Below, piece after piece: positions 8,647 through 16,994 of a DNA stretch of 54,791 nucleotides. Under the pieces are notes generated by a model. That model was not told the DNA's origin. It was given only the letters and a program-made list of their open reading frames with translations, and searched no databases. The stretch is from an uncultured Bacilli bacterium (GTDB lineage: Bacteria > Bacillota_I > Bacilli_A > RF39 > UBA660), in the NCBI GenBank assembly GCA_944358875.1, contig CALVRZ010000003.1:1-54791 (forward strand), given 5' to 3'. Positions within the stretch are counted from its first letter, which is position 1. Each line of letters starts with the position of its first letter. The translations under genes and the position numbers were made by a program.

Positions 8647-10066
8647 GATAACTATCCTTTCTTAAAGCTTTAACTTTACCACAACTTTCTCTTCCTTCAA
8701 AACACTTACCTATTATTTCACAAGTAGGACCTAAAATTGAACTATAAACATCACTTACTTTTCTAACTTCATCCCTCATCTCTTTAGCATTATTTTTAAT
8801 TTCCCATTGCGCTTTCTCACAAAGACGAAGTCTTAACATATGAACTAAAGTTGCTCCATCAATATTACTAGTAACATTAACCAAATTACCTGATAGTAAG
8901 AAATAAACTAAATCCTCATCTCTTACTCCCATCTTTTTAAAATAATCTCTAACTTCTATATTTCTCTTAAAAACATCTTTGAACATCACAAGTAACTTCT
9001 TATCTTCTTCTATCTTAGGAGGTATCTTATATTGACTAATGTCTGTTAGAGATGTAAATTCAGGAATAACCGGATCATGCGTTCTATGTCTCGTAAAATG
9101 TGTAAGAACCGCTAGTGAAAAAGGTAATTCAAATCTAAAATTAATACTCTTCAAAATATTATTATCCAAATTATTAAAAGAAGTATTATACAAATCTCTC
9201 ATTATTTCATATTTAAAATTTCCCTTCTTAATATAACAATTATAAACATAATTAGCATAGTCACTATTACATCCTAATTTCTTCATAATTAATGTCTTTA
9301 TTATAACATCATCAACATTATCTGTATGATCTAATAATTTAACCCTAGAAGTAACCCTATAATAACCATTATTAGGAATAACACTAAGTAATTTATCTTT
9401 AATCATATCACTATCATTAACTTCTTCACTATCTATCTTCTTATCATAATAACTACTATAAGTATGAAGAATATCTCTTAATTTATTCCCTAATTCTTTT
9501 AATTCCCCTATCTTACTTAATCTTGTCTTCGTTAATTTAACTACTAAATCCTTAAGAACATGCGCATCACATCCCATAATAATATTACTATTAAACGAAT
9601 AAGGATTAACAAATCTAGCATCTTCAAGAATAATACCATTTTGAATTAATTTATCATAACTATCAAATAAATAATCCATATGTTTTCTATATTCATTCTT
9701 AAGCTCATCATTATTCTTAAGTAAATTACCATCTTCATCATGAAAATCCGAAACATAATAACCAGCATCTTTAAAATTAACATTTCTTCTTGACTTAATT
9801 GTAAAAGAAGCAATTCGCTCTTCAATTAACGTCTGTTCCACAATCGCTGATACATCTTTTAAAGCAATAACAAAATAATCATGATCACATATCGATTCAT
9901 GTCCCATCTTAATAATATTACTAATTAATTTAACATTTTTCTCATAATCACTATGATCATCATAACATTCCATAACATTACCATTAAATCTAGATAAATT
10001 ACCCGCGGTAGCCACTACTCTAGCCCTATCTTCGCGAGAAATATTATTTAAAACTCTAACTTCCAT
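8639..10066 (-). CDS. thyX: Two-domain FAD-dependent thymidylate synthase (ThyX-like)
   Basis: At 475 residues this is about twice a usual ThyX (~220-250). The N-terminal half has the ThyX elements GHESICDHDYF, then a degenerate signature around RIASFTIKSRRNVNF (residues ~84-98) and EDARFVNPYSFNSN. The C-terminal half repeats the layout: FTRHRTHDPVIPEF near residue 325, then MLRLRLCEKAQWEIKNNAKEM, which matches the LR(L/S)xxxAQWEIR helix of ThyX. ThyX converts dUMP to dTMP with methylenetetrahydrofolate, FAD and NAD(P)H. Neither half has a perfect RHRxxSxNExSxRY motif, so one half may be structural. The ATG at 10064-10066 follows an AAGAAGGTT stretch. It overlaps the downstream kinase gene. 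Confidence 0.82.
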   Translation of the reverse strand: MEVRVLNNISREDRARVVATAGNLSRFNGNVMECYDDHSDYEKNVKLISNIIKMGHESICDHDYFVIALKDVSAIVEQTLIEERIASFTIKSRRNVNFKDAGYYVSDFHDEDGNLLKNNDELKNEYRKHMDYLFDSYDKLIQNGIILEDARFVNPYSFNSNIIMGCDAHVLKDLVVKLTKTRLSKIGELKELGNKLRDILHTYSSYYDKKIDSEEVNDSDMIKDKLLSVIPNNGYYRVTSRVKLLDHTDNVDDVIIKTLIMKKLGCNSDYANYVYNCYIKKGNFKYEIMRDLYNTSFNNLDNNILKSINFRFELPFSLAVLTHFTRHRTHDPVIPEFTSLTDISQYKIPPKIEEDKKLLVMFKDVFKRNIEVRDYFKKMGVRDEDLVYFLLSGNLVNVTSNIDGATLVHMLRLRLCEKAQWEIKNNAKEMRDEVRKVSDVYSSILGPTCEIIGKCFEGRESCGKVKALRKDSYHG

Positions 10067-10134
10067 TTTTTAACCTTCTTTCTATTTAAAAGATAACATA
10101 AATTATTTACTATTACAACATTATTGACATTTTT

Positions 10135-10164
10135 TTGACATAACATAAAATATTGTGATATACT
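10135..10164 (+). promoter_or_regulatory. Sigma-A-type promoter of the PF06541 membrane protein
   Basis: TTGACA (10135-10140) and TATACT (10159-10164) are separated by 18 bp, 25 bp upstream of the ATG at 10189. Confidence 0.7.
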
Positions 10165-10188
10165 ATTGCACATGAAAGAAGTGTGTAT

Positions 10189-10851
10189 ATGGAAGTATTT
10201 TTAACCTATTTTTTATTATTTATTATTTATTCCTTTCTCGGATGGCTAATCGAAAGTATCTTCTGTGCTTTCATCGATAAAAAATTCATCAATCGTGGTT
10301 TCTTAATTGGACCATATTGTCCTATCTATGGTGTTGGTGCTATTATCATGACTCTCTATTTAACCCAATATAAAGATAATCCTATAACCGTCTTTTTACT
10401 AGCTTCAATTCTCTGTAGTATCCTAGAATATCTAACAAGTTATATCATGGAAAAAATATTTAAAACTAGATGGTGGGACTATAGTAATCATAAATTCAAT
10501 TTAAATGGAAGAATATGTCTCAGTAATACTCTTGGTTTTGGTTTCCTAAGTTTAGTTGTCATCTATATCACTAATCCCTTTTTCTTCCATCTTATTGATA
10601 TTGTGCCAAATTTAGCAATGATCATCATAAGTATTATCATTTTTCTTATTTTTATAACCGATGTTGGTATATCCTTTAATATCATCTATAAAATCAAAAA
10701 AACAGCTGATTCCATCAAAACCATCCGTAAAGATAATACTGAAGAAATAAGTAAAAAAGTAAGAAAAATACTAAATACCAAAATATTTCAAAGAAGAATT
10801 ATCAATGCCTTTCCTAAATTAAAAATTCTACCAAGAAGAAAAAGCAAATAG
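10189..10851 (+). CDS. PF06541-type putative ABC transporter permease membrane protein
   Basis: A 220-residue polytopic membrane protein with about six hydrophobic segments. FLGWLIESIFCAF, NRGFLIGPYCPIYGVGA, and RWWDYSNHKFNLNGRICL are hallmarks of the family annotated as putative ABC transporter permease (PF06541), whose real function is unknown. The C-terminal ~45 residues form a basic cytoplasmic tail. The ATG at 10189 is chosen over a GTG six bases upstream. A diverged copy of its last ~80 codons lies at 12358-12630 beyond the AbiE genes. A terminator follows its stop directly. Confidence 0.8.
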   Translation: MEVFLTYFLLFIIYSFLGWLIESIFCAFIDKKFINRGFLIGPYCPIYGVGAIIMTLYLTQYKDNPITVFLLASILCSILEYLTSYIMEKIFKTRWWDYSNHKFNLNGRICLSNTLGFGFLSLVVIYITNPFFFHLIDIVPNLAMIIISIIIFLIFITDVGISFNIIYKIKKTADSIKTIRKDNTEEISKKVRKILNTKIFQRRIINAFPKLKILPRRKSK

Positions 10852-10874
10852 AAGTATACATACTTCTATTTTTT
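10851..10874 (+). terminator. Terminator of the PF06541 gene
   Basis: GAAGTATACATACTTC is a perfect inverted repeat (10851-10866) overlapping the stop codon and followed by TATTTTTT. Confidence 0.8.
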
Positions 10875-10879
10875 GTAAT

Positions 10880-11674
10880 TTAATCAATTATATCATTAAA
10901 ATCAATATTATTAGCATAAATATATTTATTTTGATAATTTTTCCATCTAACTCTCAATAATTTACTATTTCTAATTATATTTAATGCAGTAAATGGATTT
11001 CCTAAATAATCTCTTTTAGAAAAAGTTTTATCAATTGCATTTTTAAATAAATCAACATTAATATTGTTCCAATCTTTTGTATAAATCAAATAGACATCAT
11101 AAAAATCTCTCATTCGCCCATTGAATTCCATTTTACTTAAAATCGTTTCTATTTTTTCAGCAAGTACTGTTTCAATATTATATGCAAAGATATTAATATA
11201 ATTGCCCCCTAAAATTGGTTTATATTTATATTTTATTTCTTTTGGTGTTATTGGATCACCTGTAGCTATATCAACATGAAACTTTTCCTTAATATTTTCT
11301 ATTACCACTTGTATATCAACTCTAAATCCACCATATTTATCTTCGTCTCTAATTGGGAAAATTGCTAAATAGCTTAATTGAGCATTATCATCTATTTTAA
11401 TACTCAATATTTCCTTTATCATATCAACTATTGTCTTCTCATCAAAATTGGCATTTCTAAAAGAAGTATCTATATCCATAGTTGATCTATTTTCTATTCC
11501 ATACAATGTACTTAAATAAAAACCACCTTTAATTATAAAACAATCTTTATATTTACTAATTGACAATCTCTCTATAAACCTATCATACATATAAAGTCTA
11601 AAAATTGTATTAAAGTCAATATTTTTTTTCTTAGCTATATTTTTTAGTTTATCCTTTAATTGCATACTATTCAT
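10880..11674 (-). CDS. abiEii: AbiEii-type nucleotidyltransferase toxin
   Basis: A 264-residue protein of the AbiEii/MenT nucleotidyltransferase family, the toxin half of type IV AbiE toxin-antitoxin and phage-exclusion systems. The DNA-polymerase-beta-type core is visible as IIKGGFYLSTLYG followed by STMDIDTSFRN (metal-binding DxD) near residues 60-70. A second family motif, KIETILSKMEF with RMRDFYDVYLI, lies near residues 175-200. Its start overlaps the antitoxin stop by 8 nt. It ends 5 bp from the terminator of the convergent PF06541 gene. Members transfer nucleotides, some to tRNA; the target here cannot be told. Confidence 0.88.
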   Translation of the reverse strand: MNSMQLKDKLKNIAKKKNIDFNTIFRLYMYDRFIERLSISKYKDCFIIKGGFYLSTLYGIENRSTMDIDTSFRNANFDEKTIVDMIKEILSIKIDDNAQLSYLAIFPIRDEDKYGGFRVDIQVVIENIKEKFHVDIATGDPITPKEIKYKYKPILGGNYINIFAYNIETVLAEKIETILSKMEFNGRMRDFYDVYLIYTKDWNNINVDLFKNAIDKTFSKRDYLGNPFTALNIIRNSKLLRVRWKNYQNKYIYANNIDFNDIID

Positions 11675-12293
11675 AATATACCTCCATATAACTCATAACT
11701 TCATCAACAATACCCATCTTAGAAGCATAATTAGATAGCTTAACAAGGTCTTTATCTTTTCTCTTAACATATTCTCTTACACTATACTTAACATGTTCCA
11801 AATCCATTCTATTCCTAGATCTAATAATATCACATATACATCTTTCAACATCATAGGCTTTAACTTTATTACCCATTGGTGTCTCTACCTCAGTAAGTCC
11901 AAGCTCAAAAATATCATCAGATACATAAAAAACATCATGCTTTTTTAAATGAATACTATTATAATTTCTTCTAACAGTAATATCATACACATCATTAGGA
12001 GCTTTTATAGAAAGTCCATAAAAATACAAAGCAGTCATATGAGAATATATAATATTAGGCATACTAAGACCAAATACATAATAATTATCTTCTATTTTAC
12101 TTGAATCAATATAAATACCATTTCCAACTCTCTCAATAATACCTTTCTTCATCATAATATTAAGATAATTCCTATGAATTCCAAGATTAGACAATACTTT
12201 AGATGTAACATATCCATTATTAACTTTCATAATTGATTCTATAATTTCAATATTACTACTCTCTTTAAACTCTTTTAATGTCATTCTTTCCAT
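11667..12293 (-). CDS. abiEi: AbiEi-type antitoxin/repressor
   Basis: A 208-residue partner of the AbiEii toxin. The N-terminal winged-helix region (SKVLSNLGIHRNYLNIMMKKGIIERVGNGIYI) is the AbiEi DNA-binding domain, followed by the antitoxin domain with IIYSHMTALYFYGLS and YDVERCICDIIRSRNRM. AbiEi proteins neutralise the toxin and repress their own promoter by binding inverted repeats, and such repeats flank the promoter here (12305-12352). The ATG at 12293 is chosen because the AAGGAGG site is 7 nt upstream; the first ATG is 1 nt from it. Confidence 0.88.
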   Translation of the reverse strand: MERMTLKEFKESSNIEIIESIMKVNNGYVTSKVLSNLGIHRNYLNIMMKKGIIERVGNGIYIDSSKIEDNYYVFGLSMPNIIYSHMTALYFYGLSIKAPNDVYDITVRRNYNSIHLKKHDVFYVSDDIFELGLTEVETPMGNKVKAYDVERCICDIIRSRNRMDLEHVKYSVREYVKRKDKDLVKLSNYASKMGIVDEVMSYMEVYYE

Positions 12294-12304
12294 AATCATT
12301 CCTC

Positions 12305-12352
12305 CTTGACAAATCTACTGATATTTTACATTTTTTCCGTAAATTTGTCAAG
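12305..12352 (-). promoter_or_regulatory. abiE promoter flanked by AbiEi-type inverted repeats
   Basis: On the minus strand TTGACA (12351-12346), 17 bp and TAAAAT form a strong promoter. CTTGACAAATTTAC (12352-12339) and its inverted partner (12305-12318, 13 of 14 matching) flank the -35 and the start region, as expected for autoregulation by AbiEi. Confidence 0.75.
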
Positions 12353-12357
12353 ATTAA

Positions 12358-12630
12358 AATATTTTTTTTGTAAAAAATCTAAACTCAAATAAATTACCAT
12401 TATTAATAAAAAGTATAATAATACTATTAATATTTATAACAGATATAGTATTATCATTCAATATAATATATAAAATAAAGAAAACAGCAGATTCCATCAA
12501 AACCATCCGTAAAGATAATACTGAAGAGATAAGTAAAAAAGTAAGAAAAATCTTAAATACTAAAATATTCCAAAGATGTATTATCAATGCTTTCCCTAAG
12601 TTCAAAATTCTACCCAGAAGAAAAAGATAA
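12358..12630 (+). pseudogene. 3'-end copy of the PF06541 membrane protein gene
   Basis: An in-frame stretch ending at TAA 12628-12630 reads IYKIKKTADSIKTIRKDN and continues without a stop to ILPRRKR. It matches the last ~70 residues of the intact gene at 10189-10851 at nearly every position, while the DNA differs at many synonymous sites. Similarity fades upstream of about 12390. There is no start codon or promoter, so this is a 5'-truncated remnant or an alternate 3' end. It sits directly past the AbiE operator, so the AbiE pair is bracketed by the intact gene and this copy. Confidence 0.8.
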
Positions 12631-12654
12631 CTCCATCATAAAGTTATCTTTTTT
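12624..12654 (+). terminator. Terminator after the 3'-end gene copy
   Basis: GATAACT and AGTTATC pair around a 9-nt loop and are followed by TTTTTT. It has the same position relative to the gene end as the terminator of the intact copy, but a different sequence. Confidence 0.7.
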
Positions 12655-12913
12655 AATCATATATACCTCCATATTTTTTTAATAATGTCTTATAATCATA
12701 TTCACTAATCCTATTATTTCTCCAATAAGATTTAGCACATACATCTAACTGAGGAAATTTCATATCATAACTAAGCCAATCACCCTCTTTATCAAATTTT
12801 TCAAGTTCCTTTATAATATCTATTAATATTTTAGGTAAATGAGAATAATCATATTCAATACTATAATCATATAAAGGTTTATCTGTTTTAAATGGATCAT
12901 TTTTCTTTTTCAT
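12653..12913 (-). CDS. Small unknown protein, partner of the 400-residue gene
   Basis: An 86-residue hydrophilic protein. It starts MKKKNDPFKTDKPLYDYS and ends in an AKSYWRNNRISEYDY...LLKKYGGIYD segment; a C-terminal DYxxLLxKYGG element of this kind is common in small Firmicutes proteins of unknown role. It lies 3 bp after the stop of the upstream gene and so is almost certainly co-transcribed with it. A small acidic protein beside a larger uncharacterised one could be an antitoxin or immunity partner, but nothing in the sequence proves it. Confidence 0.6.
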   Translation of the reverse strand: MKKKNDPFKTDKPLYDYSIEYDYSHLPKILIDIIKELEKFDKEGDWLSYDMKFPQLDVCAKSYWRNNRISEYDYKTLLKKYGGIYD

Positions 12914-12916
12914 ATA

Positions 12917-14119
12917 CTACCTCCTCAATTCTATTTCTTCTAAAGGTTCCCATTCTACATATTTTAACATTTTATCATCTTCACAATGTATAAATTCAAC
13001 TGGACTATATTTTTTAAAATATCCACCACATGCAATAGGCATTATATCATCAGGAACAATTCCTATATAATCTTCCCCTTTAAAAGCTTTCTTTATCACA
13101 TCTACACCATATATTTGTACAGGTATATTCTTTTCATTAAGTACATTGAATATTTTAGCTATTTCAATTTTTCTTAAAATTTTACTACCATCAAGTGATA
13201 AATAATATCCCTTTTCATCATGACCAACTTGCAAATTAACTCTTGCAAAAGAATGACCTCTTATAATTTCCCAAGGATGTCCACCAAATTTATCATCATT
13301 ATACCATTTATCAAACAAAGCACTACTATTCTCATCAATTTCTCTTAACCCATCATCTCTACCATCAGCATATTTTAAATATAACTCTTTATCCGTTAAA
13401 TTACCTATTTCATACCCTAAATACTTATACACCATGCTAACATATTCAAAATATTTACCTGAAGTCATATCTTTTATTCTATCTTCTGTTTTATCACTTG
13501 CCTTTGCCATAAAATAATCAATTTCTTCTTGCGATATTTCATTTAATAAATTCTTCTTAATATCAGGATATAATTCCCAATATTTACTTCTTTTTATTAC
13601 TCCAAATCTATTCTTATATGAATAATTTTCTTTTATATAATTATTATAAGTTCCCTTTTCAAGTTCCTTTATACAATCATTTACCTTATTTATAAGAAAA
13701 TCCAATAATTCCTGTAATTGATAATTTTCAAAACAATCATTTTCATTATCCATATCAGCATATATAATCATTTTAGAATTAATAGATATCATGCGATAAT
13801 TTTCATATCTAGTTGAAATCATTTTATACCAATAAATCTCATCCGGATAATCACTATTAAAATTATCAACAAATTCCTGATAACTTGAAACATCCCCAAA
13901 TGCTTTTAACTCTTCATAATTACCATATTCTTGGATACTACCTTTTTTAGTACTAAAATATAATACTTTATATTCATCATCAGATAATGGTTTAATTTTA
14001 TCAAGTAAATCATATAATTTATTTAATTTATCTTTAACTAATACATCATATATTTGTGGATTAACATTTCTACTATCAAACACACTAATTAAAAAATCCA
14101 ATTTAGAAGCACACATCAT
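12917..14119 (-). CDS. Uncharacterised 400-residue cytoplasmic protein
   Basis: No family is recognised. The protein is soluble, charged and aromatic-rich. The N-terminal two thirds look helical (for example ELLDFLINKVNDCIKELEKG). A compact C-terminal portion contains FGGHPWEIIRGHSFARVNLQ, GYYLSLDGSKILRKIEIAKI and IPVQIYGVDVIKKAF, ending VEWEPLEEIELRR. The HPWEIIRGHSF stretch (residues ~275-285), with two histidines and an arginine, is the best candidate for a conserved functional site. It is followed 3 bp later by the 86-residue gene and lies between AbiE and Fic genes, a setting that suggests a mobile or conflict-related role. That role is inference. Confidence 0.65.
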   Translation of the reverse strand: MMCASKLDFLISVFDSRNVNPQIYDVLVKDKLNKLYDLLDKIKPLSDDEYKVLYFSTKKGSIQEYGNYEELKAFGDVSSYQEFVDNFNSDYPDEIYWYKMISTRYENYRMISINSKMIIYADMDNENDCFENYQLQELLDFLINKVNDCIKELEKGTYNNYIKENYSYKNRFGVIKRSKYWELYPDIKKNLLNEISQEEIDYFMAKASDKTEDRIKDMTSGKYFEYVSMVYKYLGYEIGNLTDKELYLKYADGRDDGLREIDENSSALFDKWYNDDKFGGHPWEIIRGHSFARVNLQVGHDEKGYYLSLDGSKILRKIEIAKIFNVLNEKNIPVQIYGVDVIKKAFKGEDYIGIVPDDIMPIACGGYFKKYSPVEFIHCEDDKMLKYVEWEPLEEIELRR

Positions 14120-14159
14120 GATTATTCCTCCCTACTGCTAACTTAATATATTTTATTTT

Positions 14160-15155
14160 CTAAACCTTATAATACATCTGATTTTTACTTGTTGGTTTAT
14201 CTGGATTAGTCATTTTAATTAATCCATTATCAATCGCTGGTTTAAGATAATTTTCCCTAAAAGATTTTTTTGATTTTAAATTTAATTTTTTCATAAGTTC
14301 AAGCGTTGTCATCGATACACCATTTTCCATAACATTAAGTAACTTATTAACATAAGGACTAATATGATTAATATGATTATTAGTACTATCAATTAATTCA
14401 TCTAACACTTCATCAATCATTTTTAACATAAATTCAATAAACGTTGTTGAATTTCCATGTAAATGACATTCCTGAATAGTTTTATAGTAATCATCTTGAT
14501 ATTTTTTTATCTGTGACTCAATTGGGACATATTCAAATATTTTTTCCCAATTAGCTAAAATTATATTCTGCCACAATCTAACAATTCTACCATTACCATC
14601 TGCAAAAGGATGAATAAATACAAATTCATAATGAAAAACAGATGATAGTATGAGAGGATTAATTTCATTTGTCTTTTCTCTCATCCAATTAAATAGAGAA
14701 TCCATCAATGTATCAACCATTTCAGGTTTAGGTGCCATGAAAATACAATTATTATTCTCATCAAAAACACCTTCAGCACCAGTTCTAAATTTGCCATCTT
14801 CATCTACTAATAAATAAGTCATAATTCCATGTGCTTTCTTAATATCATCAATTGAATATGGATTAAATTTCATCATCATTTCATAAGCTTTATAAGCATT
14901 TTTTACTTCTTGTATATCATTTTTATCACCTATAACTGTCTTACCACTAATAACATCTCTTACCTGATTAAATGATAAAGAATTAGCTTCAATTGCAAGT
15001 GAAGAATGAATAGAACGAATTCTATTATTTTTTCTTAAAACAGGCATCTTATTTAATCCTTGATAATTATCTATCATTCCTATTTTTTTCATAATTGAAG
15101 CAACACGATCTAACATCATATTAGTAATATCAAAAGGTGGAATATAATCATTCAT
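14160..15155 (-). CDS. Fic-family AMP-transferase-type protein
   Basis: A 331-residue Fic protein. The Fic motif HPFADGNGRIVR begins at His182 and is intact (catalytic His, acidic Asp and the GNGR anion hole). An inhibitory-helix-like motif, SSLAIEAN (residues 51-58), lies before the Fic core, as in class II Fic proteins, with Ala where the family usually has Gly after Glu. The C-terminus (~270-331) is a winged-helix-like region, SMTTLELMKKLNLKSKKSF. Fic proteins transfer AMP or similar groups to proteins. The substrate is unknown, and the gene stands alone with no FicA-type antitoxin, consistent with cis-inhibition. Confidence 0.9.
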   Translation of the reverse strand: MNDYIPPFDITNMMLDRVASIMKKIGMIDNYQGLNKMPVLRKNNRIRSIHSSLAIEANSLSFNQVRDVISGKTVIGDKNDIQEVKNAYKAYEMMMKFNPYSIDDIKKAHGIMTYLLVDEDGKFRTGAEGVFDENNNCIFMAPKPEMVDTLMDSLFNWMREKTNEINPLILSSVFHYEFVFIHPFADGNGRIVRLWQNIILANWEKIFEYVPIESQIKKYQDDYYKTIQECHLHGNSTTFIEFMLKMIDEVLDELIDSTNNHINHISPYVNKLLNVMENGVSMTTLELMKKLNLKSKKSFRENYLKPAIDNGLIKMTNPDKPTSKNQMYYKV

Positions 15156-15245
15156 CTATAACCACTCCATTCTCAAATTATTATACCATTTATTCATATC
15201 ATTGTCAATCATCTTAGGTGTTATCTTAGGTGCTATCTTAGATGT

Positions 15246-16034
15246 TTAATCAAGTTTCTTACCAACATAAACACCTAAACATAAAAGTAACAAACATATC
15301 ATTAATTCATATATATTACTAATATTCCCTATAACTCTACCAAAAAGAATTATCATACTACCTATTACTAAACCTAATACTAAAGAATAAGTCTTCTTTT
15401 TATATTTACTAAATAAATAATTCATAAGATAACTAACTAATATTAATCCAACCATCATACCTATCCCATAATATATAAGAATAAATAAATTAACTTCACT
15501 AATCGCCGTCATAATAATATCATAACTACCAAATAACATCAGTAAAGCTGTCGAACTAAGTCCTGGAATAACTGTCCCAAAAGCATCGATTAACCCCGAT
15601 ATCATAAATACCAATAAATCCATATAACTATTACTAATTACATAAATATTATTATCACTTAAAGTATCTAATAATAAAACACTAATTAAAGCAAAGATAA
15701 AGATTATATACCCACTTCTCTTTCTACAAATATTCTTATATACACTAGGTATACCTCCCATGATTAAACCTAAAAATAAAAACATCGTAAAAACATAATA
15801 ATTATTAAGTAAAAACATAACTATCTTACTACCTACAATAAAAGAAATACCTACTCCTATTCCTAAAGGAACTAAAAATCTAATATTATTTTTAACATCA
15901 CTAAAAAAATTCGTAATAGCCTTAATACCCTTATCATAAATACCTAAACTAATAGCAAGTACCGCTCCTGATACCCCAGGTATAATCTTAGCCATACCAA
16001 TTAAAAAACCTTTAATAACTAACATATTCTTCAC
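15246..16034 (-). CDS. DUF368 membrane protein (undecaprenyl-phosphate translocase type)
   Basis: A 262-residue membrane protein with about eight hydrophobic segments. The DUF368 signature is clear at the N-terminus, GMAKIIPGVSGAVLAISLGIYD, and is repeated in the second half as IDAFGTVIPGLSSTALLMLFG, showing the internal duplication of the family. DUF368 proteins were recently shown to recycle undecaprenyl phosphate across the membrane for wall synthesis. The PGxS loops of both halves are present. It is preceded at 28 bp by the 84-residue gene on the same strand, suggesting an operon with the two small genes upstream. Confidence 0.88.
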   Translation of the reverse strand: MKNMLVIKGFLIGMAKIIPGVSGAVLAISLGIYDKGIKAITNFFSDVKNNIRFLVPLGIGVGISFIVGSKIVMFLLNNYYVFTMFLFLGLIMGGIPSVYKNICRKRSGYIIFIFALISVLLLDTLSDNNIYVISNSYMDLLVFMISGLIDAFGTVIPGLSSTALLMLFGSYDIIMTAISEVNLFILIYYGIGMMVGLILVSYLMNYLFSKYKKKTYSLVLGLVIGSMIILFGRVIGNISNIYELMICLLLLCLGVYVGKKLD

Positions 16035-16061
16035 CTGATAAAATATATGAAAAAAAGAAGA

Positions 16062-16316
16062 TTAATTATTCCTCTTCTTAATTTTCATCTTCTTTTTATC
16101 AATAATAATAGATAAATCATTAATATCATAATTATCAATTACATAAGAATTAATCTTCTTTCCAACTTCCATATAGATATCTTTATTCATACTAATAACA
16201 CTAATATCATTAAAAGTAAAACAACCTGTATCAAAAATACCCATACTAGCTAAATATCCATTAATACCAACCATCATATCTTTATTCTTACTAAGAAAAT
16301 AAACATTACTACTCAT
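16062..16316 (-). CDS. Small unknown protein (84 residues)
   Basis: Not recognised. It starts MSSNVYFLSKNKDMMVG, has a mixed beta/alpha pattern with a single Cys, and ends in a strongly basic tail (IDKKKMKIKKRNN). It sits between the 197-residue gene (19 bp upstream) and the DUF368 gene (28 bp downstream), so all three are likely one transcription unit. No motif points to a function. Confidence 0.6.
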   Translation of the reverse strand: MSSNVYFLSKNKDMMVGINGYLASMGIFDTGCFTFNDISVISMNKDIYMEVGKKINSYVIDNYDINDLSIIIDKKKMKIKKRNN

Positions 16317-16335
16317 AATACCCCCATCTAATTAA

Positions 16336-16929
16336 TTACTTAAGTATTCTAACTTTATTAGGTAATTTCTTCTCAATAACTTTACCATCTTTATCTAAAG
16401 GTAAAATATTATTAAATGGACCATTACCAAATAATCCTATAAATTCATCTTTTCTAATTTGCATTAAATCATAATCTCTACTTTTAGCCGTAACTAAAAA
16501 TTCATTACCTTGTTCCATAAATACATATCCAAGATTACATCCCATAAAAGCCTCTAAAGCTAGATAATAATTTCTAACTTTCTCAGGTAAATCAATTCTA
16601 TATTGCCAACTATAATTACTATTAGCACTATTAACCTGCATATAAATAAGTGGCACTTCTTCAAAAGAATGTTCAATTCCATAATAATCGAGCCATAAAG
16701 CTTTATCTTCTAAATGATTATTAGCTACATATTGACGTACTCCTTTTAAAACTTCACCATACTTACTTCTTTCAATCATTAAAGCAGGTCTACTACAAAC
16801 AGAAACTATACCAATATCTTCATCACTAATTCCCATCCCATTAGTTAAAAAAGCATTAATTTCTCTTAATGTATCAAACTTCCTTTCTTCTTTAATTTGC
16901 AAAAACTTCTTATAATTCTTATTTTTCAT
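16336..16929 (-). CDS. Uncharacterised 197-residue protein
   Basis: Not recognised. A soluble protein with N-terminal helices (FLQIKEERKFDTLREIN), a middle region containing ALWLDYYGIEHSFEEVPLIYM, and a C-terminal FNNILPLDKDGKVIEKKLP. It has no signal peptide or membrane segment. The ATG follows an AGGAGAGA site. It is the first gene of a probable three-gene unit ending with the DUF368 transporter. Confidence 0.6.
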   Translation of the reverse strand: MKNKNYKKFLQIKEERKFDTLREINAFLTNGMGISDEDIGIVSVCSRPALMIERSKYGEVLKGVRQYVANNHLEDKALWLDYYGIEHSFEEVPLIYMQVNSANSNYSWQYRIDLPEKVRNYYLALEAFMGCNLGYVFMEQGNEFLVTAKSRDYDLMQIRKDEFIGLFGNGPFNNILPLDKDGKVIEKKLPNKVRILK

Positions 16930-16994
16930 ACATTTCTCTCCTCCTATATCTAAAAATTATAACACTTTAAATCTAAAATGCAAGAAAACATTTG

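Noticed and set aside
12354..12605. Open frame on the minus strand antisense to the PF06541 gene copy
   Set aside because: It is the shadow of a clearly homologous plus-strand reading frame and has no ribosome binding site.
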